Made by a program: the position numbers and the translations under genes
Origin: Acidobacteriota bacterium
Lineage (GTDB): Bacteria; Acidobacteriota; Blastocatellia; Pyrinomonadales; Pyrinomonadaceae
Reading direction: 5' to 3'
DNA length: 5,880 bases
Assembly (NCBI GenBank): GCA_003222835.1
Contig: QHXE01000256.1
Location: forward strand, 1-5,880
Shown: in pieces, positions 1-5,124 of the stretch
How positions within the stretch are numbered: the stretch's first letter is position 1
Layout: the number at the start of each line of letters is the position of its first letter
The notes under the pieces: model-generated
Databases searched by the model: none
Told to the model about the DNA's origin: nothing
Seen by the model: only the letters and a program-made list of their open reading frames with translations

Positions 1-1261
1 CCTCCTGTTCCTGGTGAATCTGGTTAAAGCCATGTCCCGTTTCGTGGCAGGCGCTGCGCATGAAGGCCCGCGGCACCAGTCGCTGCTTCTTGTCCGCCGC
101 CGTTCCGAAGCTGGTAGGGTTGGACGTGTCAGTGTGCGGATATCCGACATCGCTAAAACTGGCCACGCCTTCGCGCGGTGTTCCGATAGTGTCGTACATC
201 ACGCCGCGACCGCATCCCATCTTCGCCGGCACCACCACCAGGTGCATATGCCATTCGGCATCAAGATTGGTGGCGGGGTCGCGCACGGTCAGCATCAACG
301 CATGCAAGTCGGCAGGAGACCAGCAGTTCGTCGCAGTGACGCCGGCGGGTACTGGTACGTTCGTCTGATCGTACTTGACGGTCACATCCCAACCAGCCGT
401 CGCGTAAGTGGTCCTGATATCTTCGGTGCCGCCGCCGGAAATTGCAGGGACCGGTTGCGGCGCAACTGCGCCGGTGAGCGTGTCGACTTCCACTTTGGCT
501 CTACGGAAGAAGCTGGAAACCCAACCCATCGAGAACGATCCTTTATCCACCCCGCCTTCAAACAGCCTGCCCTCGAAATAGGGGCCGGCGAATCCGAAAG
601 GAGGAGGCACGGGGTGTAGCACAATCGTCACGGTTCGCGATCCGGGCGCCGGGGGAAACGTGCCGTTAAACTGTCCCGCCGGCGGTTGAGTATAGACATA
701 CTCCTGCGCCGTCAGAGTCAGCGCGCATTGTCCGGGGGGCGCGAAGATTGGACTCGTCTGAATATTGGTGACCTTGAGGTACGAGTAGTATTTGTTTCGC
801 GGGTAGATGGGAATATTGAGTAAGATCGGAAAGATCGAAATCGACGTTGGCGGCGTTTTGAGGGACGCACCGCCCGCTGTAGCCACCTGAGGCTTAAGCG
901 GTGTTGGCCCTATCGGCGTCACCGGGATGATTAGGTTCAGAAAGCGATAGAGATCCCCGCTAATCGTCGTTGTCCCCCCGGACTTATCAACCCGCATAGT
1001 GCCGTTGAAAACATTAAATCCAACGGGCTTGTAAGTAATCCGGTAACATCCCGCTTTCAAATTTATGATGCAGACCGGAAAAGGCGGCAACGGCGGGATT
1101 GCGATGGGTGAAGTTGCAGGTGCCGTGGCTGGTGCAGCAGCTCCGCCCGCTTCCGACAATGGTTCCGACATGGGAACAGGCCCGCCTGCGCCCGCACTGG
1201 TTTCTGAATGACCATGATCTGGCTCTGACTCTTCGTGAGAGCCCGCTATGTCGTGTGGCAT
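1..1261 (-). CDS. Putative zinc metallopeptidase (metzincin-like), C-terminus cut by window edge
   Basis: The minus-strand frame from ATG at 1261 stays open to base 1, giving 420 codons with no stop, so the C-terminus lies outside. AAAAGGAG (minus strand, 1272-1279) sits about 9 bases before the ATG and supports this start. Residues 1-20 are acidic and His-rich; residues 21-62 are an Ala/Pro/Gly linker. There is no signal peptide or membrane segment at the N-terminus. Residues 71-105 (GCYRITYKP, FNGTMRV, SGDLY) and 150-215 look like beta-rich domains. Later blocks are MGWVSSFFRRAKVEVD (245-260), WDVTV (291-295), LDAEWHMHLVVVP (333-345), RGVMYD (352-357) and PREGVASF (362-369). HETGHGFNQIH at 406-416 matches HExxHxxNxxH, with H406, H410 and H416 as likely zinc ligands and E407 as the catalytic base. 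Metzincins usually have Gly where Asn413 stands. I recall an uncharacterised bacterial family with the same block order ending in HEIGHAMGLYH. Peptidase activity is inferred; the substrate is unknown. Confidence 0.8.
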   Translation of the reverse strand, partial: MPHDIAGSHEESEPDHGHSETSAGAGGPVPMSEPLSEAGGAAAPATAPATSPIAIPPLPPFPVCIINLKAGCYRITYKPVGFNVFNGTMRVDKSGGTTTISGDLYRFLNLIIPVTPIGPTPLKPQVATAGGASLKTPPTSISIFPILLNIPIYPRNKYYSYLKVTNIQTSPIFAPPGQCALTLTAQEYVYTQPPAGQFNGTFPPAPGSRTVTIVLHPVPPPFGFAGPYFEGRLFEGGVDKGSFSMGWVSSFFRRAKVEVDTLTGAVAPQPVPAISGGGTEDIRTTYATAGWDVTVKYDQTNVPVPAGVTATNCWSPADLHALMLTVRDPATNLDAEWHMHLVVVPAKMGCGRGVMYDTIGTPREGVASFSDVGYPHTDTSNPTSFGTAADKKQRLVPRAFMRSACHETGHGFNQIHQEQE

Positions 1262-1271
1262 GATTGTTTTT

Positions 1272-1279
1272 CTCCTTTT
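1272..1279 (-). promoter_or_regulatory. Ribosome binding site of the metallopeptidase-like gene
   Basis: Read on the minus strand this is AAAAGGAG, a strong Shine-Dalgarno match about 9 bases upstream of the ATG at 1261. It fixes the start of a gene that would otherwise be easy to miss, because the gene has no stop codon inside the window. Confidence 0.75.
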
Positions 1280-1302
1280 GCGTCTCGTGAGCGTTATCGT
1301 TG

Positions 1303-1327
1303 ACAAAACCCGGGACTCGGTGCCCGG
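1303..1327 (-). terminator. Possible intrinsic terminator after the 94-residue gene
   Basis: On the minus strand a short GC stem, CCGGG (1323-1327) with CCCGG (1310-1314), has an 8-base loop and is followed by GTTTTGT (1303-1309). It lies about 70 bases downstream of the stop of the small minus-strand gene and about 40 bases before the metallopeptidase-like start, so it could separate the two transcripts. The 5-bp stem is short and the T run is brief, so this is a weak call. Confidence 0.3.
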
Positions 1328-1395
1328 AGGTGGAAAGCCTGGCCGCGAAAACCGGAAACCTTGACGCGCCAGCGTCTGTCTTCCTCGATCAAGTA

Positions 1396-1680
1396 CTACT
1401 CGATCCGCTGGTATTTGAACTCGCACCCATCCCGGTCAGTGAATGTCAGCACATCACCCGACAGCGAGAATTCATAAGGTACTTGTTCATCAGTGGCGAT
1501 CTGAATCTGCACCCTGTCTGAGTCAATGACCGCGTAACCACCTGCGTCCCACAGAATGAAATTCTGACCGGGTCCCTTCTTGCCGAGAAACCGGGGGTGC
1601 TCGTGGAATTCAATTTCATCGGGATAATGCTTATCGCATTCTCCCTTCGAAATCTTTTTCCATTTGCCGGTAAGGTTCAT
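1396..1680 (-). CDS. Small hypothetical protein, 94 residues
   Basis: I do not recognise this protein with certainty. From ATG at 1680 it reads MNLTGKWKKISKGECDKHYP and ends EFKYQRIE before TAG at 1396-1398. The MNLTGKWK opening followed by alternating polar and hydrophobic strands (NFILWDAGGYAVIDS at 40-54, RVQIQIATDE at 56-65, YEFSLSGDVLTFTDRDGCEFKY at 69-90) is typical of small lipocalin-like or 'cost of folding' beta-barrel proteins in which a GxW motif opens the first strand. That resemblance is structural inference only. There is no signal peptide, so it is probably cytoplasmic. The frame is open upstream to a TTG at 1797, but that extension (residues like PKNYQQPSLVNNFYLLF) has no protein-like pattern and no better ribosome site. 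The ATG at 1680 itself lacks a clear Shine-Dalgarno, which leaves the start somewhat uncertain. It lies upstream of, and on the same strand as, the metallopeptidase-like gene, with 134 bases between them. Confidence 0.65.
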   Translation of the reverse strand: MNLTGKWKKISKGECDKHYPDEIEFHEHPRFLGKKGPGQNFILWDAGGYAVIDSDRVQIQIATDEQVPYEFSLSGDVLTFTDRDGCEFKYQRIE

Positions 1681-2014
1681 GTCTTGCCCGGATGAAAAAC
1701 TGCAAAAAAGAAGATAGAAATTGTTAACCAACGATGGCTGCTGATAATTCTTCGGCGCCTGCCGTTCGGTAAGCGACAAGGAACCCAGAGTCACCAAGAA
1801 AGGTTGGCGCTTGGGAGTCTGCTAAATGTAGGCTCTTAGGACCGACCTGATATTGTTTATGGGCAAGACGATAATCCATCTGGCTTCTTTTCGTCAACAA
1901 AATTTTGTGCATTGACGGACGTGCTTGAAAAACCTCCCGAAACCGTGCAGTAACGCGAGCCCCATTGCTACATTCCACGGCGTTAGGTAAGATTCGCGGA
2001 GACCTAAACTTCAA
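1681..2014. other. Divergent intergenic region between the 94-residue gene and mtnA
   Basis: About 330 bases separate the two divergent starts. Frames that cross it lack recognisable protein sequence and have no good ribosome sites. It must carry the promoters for both directions. One plausible plus-strand promoter is listed separately. I found no convincing -35/-10 pair on the minus strand, and no RNA gene or riboswitch that I could recognise. Confidence 0.55.
1847..1875 (+). promoter_or_regulatory. Candidate promoter for mtnA
   Basis: CTGATA (1847-1852, 4 of 6 to TTGACA) and GATAAT (1870-1875, 5 of 6 to TATAAT) are separated by 17 bases, the optimal spacing for a sigma-70-type promoter. 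Transcription would start near 1882 and leave an untranslated leader of about 130 bases before mtnA. This is a consensus match only; a single pair of this quality can occur by chance. Confidence 0.35.
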
Positions 2015-3085
2015 ATGATCAAGACCGTCGAATGGACCAACGAAGGCGTGCGGATGCTGGACCAGCGTCTGCTGCCAAACGAAGAGAAGTATCTGACGCT
2101 GCGCTCATATGAAGAAGTCGCCGATGCAATCAAGAAGATGGTAGTTCGCGGCGCGCCGGCGATTGGGGTCTCGGCAGCGATGGGGCTCGCGCTCGGAGCC
2201 AGCCAATCAGTGGGAACGTCGGTGGCCGATTTAGACTACGATTTCGACTTCATGTGCAAGGTCATGGCGGCGACGCGGCCAACTGCGGTGAATTTATTCT
2301 GGGCCATCGAACGCATGCGTCGCGCGCTCGGTAAGGCAAAGACCGGGACTTCCGACGTGGAACAAGTTAAGCAGCGACTCGTTGACGAAGCCCTCGCAAT
2401 TTTTCAGGAAGACATCGAGTCGAATCGCGCGCTGGGACGCTTTGGCGCGGAATTGATTCCGGATGGCGCAACAGTGTTGACGCATTGCAACGCCGGCGCG
2501 CTGGCGACGGCGGGCGACTACGGCACGGCGCTCGGCGTGATTCGCGGTGCAATCGATGCCGGCAAACGCGTGGCGGTGATTGCCGACGAGACGAGGCCAT
2601 TTCTGCAAGGTTCGCGTCTGACAGCTTGGGAACTCAGCAAAGACAACATCCCGGTAACGATTATTACTGACAACATGGCCGGCCATGTGATGAAGCAAGG
2701 CAAAGTAGACTGCGTGATTGTGGGCGCGGATCGCATCGCTGGCAATGGCGACACCGCGAACAAGATCGGCACTTACATGGTTGCCGTACTTGCCCACCAA
2801 CACCAGATTCCATTTTACGTTGCTGCCCCAATCTCGACGATCGACCTTGCGATAGCTTCCGGCGAAGGGATCCCAATCGAAGAGCGTGATGCGAAAGAAG
2901 TCACTCATGTGCGCGATCATCGGCTCGCGCCCGAAGGCGTCGATGTTCAGAACTTTGCCTTCGACGTTACCCCCAATGAATTAATCGCCGCGATCATTAC
3001 GGATCGTGGCGTGGCCCGTTCCCCTTACGGTGAAAGCCTGGCGGCGCTGGTAGCCACCGGTGAGAGCGCCGTCGCCGCCGGTTGA
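2015..3085 (+). CDS. mtnA: S-methyl-5-thioribose-1-phosphate isomerase MtnA
   Basis: This enzyme converts methylthioribose-1-phosphate to methylthioribulose-1-phosphate in the cytoplasmic methionine salvage pathway, which recycles methylthioadenosine. The 356-residue length is normal for the family. Visible signatures are [19 protein letters not shown] (43-61, substrate phosphate region), [14 protein letters not shown] (88-101), [20 protein letters not shown] (156-175) with the catalytic cysteine at C158, [18 protein letters not shown] (190-207), and [19 protein letters not shown] (236-254) with the catalytic acid D239. [26 protein letters not shown] (266-291) follows. C158 and D239 correspond to the Cys/Asp pair known in the Bacillus enzyme. 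All key residues are present, so it should be active. The related eIF2B-type initiation-factor subunits lack this exact combination. GGAGA (1998-2002) lies 12 bases before the ATG, a slightly long spacing. No other methionine-salvage gene is in the window. The stop is TGA, followed by 213 noncoding bases before the next start. Confidence 0.96.
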   Translation: MIKTVEWTNEGVRMLDQRLLPNEEKYLTLRSYEEVADAIKKMVVRGAPAIGVSAAMGLALGASQSVGTSVADLDYDFDFMCKVMAATRPTAVNLFWAIERMRRALGKAKTGTSDVEQVKQRLVDEALAIFQEDIESNRALGRFGAELIPDGATVLTHCNAGALATAGDYGTALGVIRGAIDAGKRVAVIADETRPFLQGSRLTAWELSKDNIPVTIITDNMAGHVMKQGKVDCVIVGADRIAGNGDTANKIGTYMVAVLAHQHQIPFYVAAPISTIDLAIASGEGIPIEERDAKEVTHVRDHRLAPEGVDVQNFAFDVTPNELIAAIITDRGVARSPYGESLAALVATGESAVAAG

Positions 3086-3111
3086 TCGGTCAAGCCGCTC
3101 GAGAAGGTGGA

Positions 3112-3144
3112 TTGACAACCACGTGGTGGTTGAATGTTTATAGC
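3112..3144 (+). promoter_or_regulatory. Candidate pgi promoter with a palindromic operator-like site
   Basis: TTGACA at 3112-3117 is a perfect -35 consensus. The -10 is ambiguous: TTTATA at 3137-3142 (19-base spacer) or TATAGC at 3139-3144 (21-base spacer). The spacer holds the perfect palindrome ACCACGTGGT (3118-3127), inside a 7-bp inverted repeat CAACCAC/GTGGTTG (3116-3132). A repressor site between -35 and -10 is one reading. The other is a weak terminator hairpin for mtnA, whose stop is only about 30 bases upstream, although no real T run follows. Confidence 0.35.
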
Positions 3145-3273
3145 CGGATCGATGGAGGTGAGCCGCGCATTCCTTTAGGAGTGCAATGCGGCCAGGCATT
3201 TCGAGCCACGGTCGTATTGAATTCTAAAGGAGTTCTGGGATTTGTTGTTTCGATGCCTATATCAATAAACATT

Positions 3274-3289
3274 AGCTCCTAGCGGAGTT
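3274..3289 (+). promoter_or_regulatory. Hairpin enclosing the pgi Shine-Dalgarno sequence
   Basis: CTCC (3276-3279) and GGAG (3284-3287) form a stem around a TAGC loop, which a G-T and an A-T pair can extend by two. GGAG is also the only good ribosome binding sequence for the pgi ATG at 3299, 11 bases downstream. In mRNA the anti-Shine-Dalgarno arm would mask it, so initiation could depend on opening the stem. The stem is short and may simply be the right end of the neighbouring repeat. Confidence 0.4.
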
Positions 3290-3298
3290 ACATCACAC

Positions 3299-4108
3299 AT
3301 GAATGTCAATCAGCAAACATTCTCTTTGCCCCAAGAGTTGGCCGCGGCTGTTGAGGCGGCGCTCGATAATTGGGACGCCGAAGACAGAGTCAGACGGTTA
3401 TGGGCCCGAGATGCTTCGCTGTGGACTAACGGCGAAGAAGGCAAGTGGCTCGGCTGGCTGAGCATAGTCGATGAACAGCAAAGGAGCATACGTCGCTTTC
3501 CAAACTTCGCCCTCGAAATTAAAGACACTGGCTTCTCGAAGGTCTTGCTCCTGGGCATGGGCGGATCGAGTTTGTGTCCCGAAGTAATGAGTAAGTCATT
3601 CGGTAAGATCGAAGGATTCCCTGAGCTTCACGTCCTCGACTCGACCGATCCAGCTCAGATAAGAACGTTAGAAAACAAGATCGATTTGGCGAATACATTA
3701 TTCATTGTTTCGAGCAAATCGGGCGCCACGCTCGAGCCGAATATCTTCAAACAATATTTTTTCGAGCGCGTAAAGCAAGTTGTCGGCCATGACGAAGTCG
3801 GGAACCGTTTCATCGCCATTACCGATCCCGGATCGAAGCTTCGCGAGGAGGCCGAAGCCGATCGCTTCCGCAAGATATTTTTGGGAGTACCGGGTATCGG
3901 CGGCCGTTACTCTGCGCTTTCTGATTTCGGTCTGGCGCCCGCGGGGCAATGGGAGTTGACGTCGCGAAGTTTTTGGATCGAACACGCGTCGCGGATAAGC
4001 AAGGGCGGGACAAGATTACCTTCATCGCTTCGCCCGGCATTCACGATCTCGGAGCGTGGCTTGAGCAACTGCTGGCAGAGTCGACGGGAAAGAACGGCAA
4101 GGGTTTGA
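3299..4108 (+). CDS. pgi: Glucose-6-phosphate isomerase, N-terminal part (frameshifted gene)
   Basis: This is the first half of a phosphoglucose isomerase (glucose-6-phosphate to fructose-6-phosphate, cytoplasmic, glycolysis/gluconeogenesis) of the type usually fused behind transaldolase. The family region covers residues 1-216: KVRRLW-like VRRLWARDASLW (31-42), the sugar-phosphate loop LLGMGGSSLCPEV (84-96), the second SIS-domain loop FIVSSKSGATLEPN (135-148), TDPGSK (175-180), and the isomerase signature GVPGIGGRYSALSDFGLAPA (196-215). After residue 216 the reading changes to unrelated sequence (QWELTSRSF onward) up to a stop at 4108. The family sequence continues in the frame one base back, so residues 217-269 are an artefact of the frame change. 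The start at 3299 is right for a stand-alone isomerase domain: no transaldolase residues precede it, and GGAG lies 11 bases upstream. The 810-base frame overlaps the second half by 160 bases. Confidence 0.85.
   Translation: MNVNQQTFSLPQELAAAVEAALDNWDAEDRVRRLWARDASLWTNGEEGKWLGWLSIVDEQQRSIRRFPNFALEIKDTGFSKVLLLGMGGSSLCPEVMSKSFGKIEGFPELHVLDSTDPAQIRTLENKIDLANTLFIVSSKSGATLEPNIFKQYFFERVKQVVGHDEVGNRFIAITDPGSKLREEAEADRFRKIFLGVPGIGGRYSALSDFGLAPAGQWELTSRSFWIEHASRISKGGTRLPSSLRPAFTISERGLSNCWQSRRERTARV
3941..3948 (+). other. Frame change in a G run inside pgi
   Basis: Codons GCG GGG CAA (3941-3949) end the good frame, and ATG GGA GTT from 3949 begins the continuation. One extra G would read GCG GGG GCA ATG, giving APAGAMGVDVAKF, which joins the two halves at family-like length. 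The simplest explanation is a one-base loss in the GGGG run, either real or a sequencing or assembly error. A -1 slip on GGG would give the same peptide, but the usual slippery heptamer is absent. Confidence 0.8.
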
Positions 4109-4947
4109 TTCCGGTCGACCGCGAGCCACCGGCATCGCCCGAGGCCTATGGCGATGATCGTATATTCATTTATCTAAGGCTCGATGACGATGCGGGTTCT
4201 GCGCCGGATGCAGCGATAGAGGCGATTGAAGACGCAGGCCAGCCGGTCGTGCGCATTTCAGTCGAGGACGTTTACAATCTCGGCCAGGAATTTTTTCGTT
4301 GGGAAATCGCGACCGCGGTTGCCGGGTCGATCATCGGCATCAATCCATTCGATCAGCCCGACGTCGAAGCCAGCAAAATCGCGACGCGAAAGTTGACCGG
4401 CGAATACGAACAGAGCGGATCGTTGCCGGCGGAGACCCCGATCTTCGAGGGCGATGGCATCAAATTATTCGCTGATGAGAGAAACGCCAAAGCTCTTAAT
4501 GAAGCTGCGAGCGAAACTTCGTTGCTCGAGTATCTCAAGGCGCATCTGGATCGTCTGGCCGCGCGCGATTATTTTGCACTGCTGGCTTATATTGAAATGA
4601 ACGACGATCATGAAACGTTGCTGCAATCGATGCGTGGTGCTGTTCGCGATCGACGACGCGTGGCAACGTGCCTTGGTTTTGGCCCGCGGTTTCTACATTC
4701 AACCGGCCAGGCTTACAAGGGCGGGCCGAACACGGGCGTCTTTCTGCAAATCACCTGCGACGATGCGGTCGATATGCCCGTGCCTGGACAGAAGTACGCT
4801 TTCGGAATCGTGAAAGCTGCGCAAGCGCGTGGTGATTTCGAAGTGCTGGCAGAGCGCGAACGACGCGCGTTGCGCGTACATCTAGGCGCGAACGTGTCGG
4901 ATAGTTTAGCTAAATTGGAAGCATCGATTAAGGAAGCATTGACGTAA
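3949..4947 (+). CDS. pgi: Glucose-6-phosphate isomerase, C-terminal part (frameshifted gene)
   Basis: This frame continues the isomerase. Numbering from the ATG at 3949, it shows MGVDVAKFLDRT (1-12), GRDKITFIASPGIHDLGAWLEQLLAESTGKNGKGLIPVDRE (19-59) with the glutamate/ES-GK region expected near the active site, FRWEIATAVAGSIIGINPFDQPDVEASK (116-143), and FGPRFLHSTGQAYKGGPNTGVFLQI (244-268), the His/Lys-bearing block typical of this subfamily. It ends with TAA at 4945-4947. The ATG is almost certainly not a true start: it is an internal methionine of the family and has no proper ribosome site. Between RTRV (11-14) and ADKQGRDK (15-22), family members as I remember them carry about 25-30 more residues, including a Cys-bearing helix and a PGV-LG segment. 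An in-frame deletion of this part of the fold therefore seems likely. Both halves joined give about 549 residues. Without repair of both lesions the product is probably inactive. Confidence 0.85.
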   Translation: MGVDVAKFLDRTRVADKQGRDKITFIASPGIHDLGAWLEQLLAESTGKNGKGLIPVDREPPASPEAYGDDRIFIYLRLDDDAGSAPDAAIEAIEDAGQPVVRISVEDVYNLGQEFFRWEIATAVAGSIIGINPFDQPDVEASKIATRKLTGEYEQSGSLPAETPIFEGDGIKLFADERNAKALNEAASETSLLEYLKAHLDRLAARDYFALLAYIEMNDDHETLLQSMRGAVRDRRRVATCLGFGPRFLHSTGQAYKGGPNTGVFLQITCDDAVDMPVPGQKYAFGIVKAAQARGDFEVLAERERRALRVHLGANVSDSLAKLEASIKEALT

Positions 4948-4959
4948 AATGCTCGTATG

Positions 4960-5022
4960 TGTTTCTTATGCCCTCTCCCCTTGGGAGAGGGTTAGGGTGA
5001 GGGCGTAGGTGGATAAGAAACA
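4960..5022. repeat. Inverted repeat bracketing a REP-like hairpin
   Basis: TGTTTCTTAT (4960-4969) is exactly reverse-complementary to ATAAGAAACA (5013-5022). Between them is the first REP-like copy (4971-5003), whose core is the 9-bp stem CCCTCTCCC (4971-4979) with GGGAGAGGG (4983-4991) and a 3-base loop. Transcribed, the block could fold into a two-part interrupted stem starting about a dozen bases after the pgi stop. It lacks a T run, so it is more likely an mRNA-stabilising or attenuating element than an intrinsic terminator. Confidence 0.75.
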
Positions 5023-5055
5023 ATAAATCAACTCAATGCAGCGCGCGGTCTTAGT

Positions 5056-5088
5056 CCCTCACCCCAGCCCTCTCCCAAAGGGAGAGGG
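5056..5088. repeat. Second REP-like copy, inverted relative to the first
   Basis: This 33-base segment matches the reverse complement of 4971-5003 at 30 of 33 positions by my count. It has its own hairpin, CCCTCTCCC (5068-5076) with GGGAGAGGG (5080-5088), and an AAA loop. The head-to-head pair with a 52-base gap resembles the paired REP arrangement seen in many bacterial genomes, where such CCCTCTCCC elements are moved by RAYT-type transposases. No such transposase is in the window. It ends 36 bases before the gnd start. Confidence 0.8.
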
Positions 5089-5112
5089 AGTCTCTCAGCG
5101 ACGTAACAAGTA

Positions 5113-5117
5113 GAGGA
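5113..5117 (+). promoter_or_regulatory. Ribosome binding site of gnd
   Basis: GAGGA stands 7 bases before the ATG at 5125 and decides this start over the internal methionines at residues 5 and 11. No convincing promoter is visible between the REP pair and this site, so gnd may be transcribed through from the isomerase gene. Confidence 0.6.
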
Positions 5118-5124
5118 CTCTAAC

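Larger units (their letters stand above)
3086..3298 (+). repeat. mtnA-pgi intergenic region with palindromic and repeated segments
   Basis: No credible gene lies here. Three segments resemble one another: one around 3171-3183 with GGAGTG, one around 3221-3234 with GGAGTT, and one around 3276-3289 with GGAGTT. Each has a pyrimidine-rich left arm and a GGAGT right arm, and the spacing is about 51 and 55 bases. AATGTTTAT (3133-3141) recurs as its exact reverse complement ATAAACATT (3265-3273), bracketing the block. The pattern suggests degenerate copies of an interspersed palindromic repeat, of a kind I recall from acidobacterial genomes, but only a genome-wide search would show that it is repeated elsewhere. 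Confidence 0.4.

Noticed and set aside
14..619. Long plus-strand frame (201 codons) and smaller frames nearby at 60-368 and 382-624
   Set aside because: They lie across or alongside the minus-strand metallopeptidase-like gene, which has a strong ribosome site and recognisable blocks. The overlapping translations are Arg/His-rich with no domain.
1363..1376. GACGC/GCGTC hairpin as terminator of the small minus-strand gene
   Set aside because: A 5-bp stem with no T run after it; the hairpin at 1303-1327 is a slightly better candidate.
1724..2014. 96-codon minus-strand frame in the divergent region
   Set aside because: No ribosome site, no domain, and it would abut the mtnA start, covering the region where promoters must lie.
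2294..2920. 208-codon minus-strand frame inside mtnA
   Set aside because: It is the antisense shadow of a confidently identified gene; its translation has no recognisable motif.
3082..3282. 66-codon plus-strand frame after mtnA
   Set aside because: It spans the palindromic intergenic block, overlaps the mtnA stop, has no ribosome site of its own and no protein-like conservation that I recognise.
3941..3951. Programmed -1 ribosomal frameshift in pgi
   Set aside because: The reading would work on GGG, but there is no X XXY YYZ heptamer and no family precedent that I know. A lost G in a homopolymer is simpler. It is kept only as an alternative.
4971..5088. CRISPR array
   Set aside because: There are only two copies, they are in opposite orientation, and each is self-complementary, which fits REP elements and not direct CRISPR repeats.
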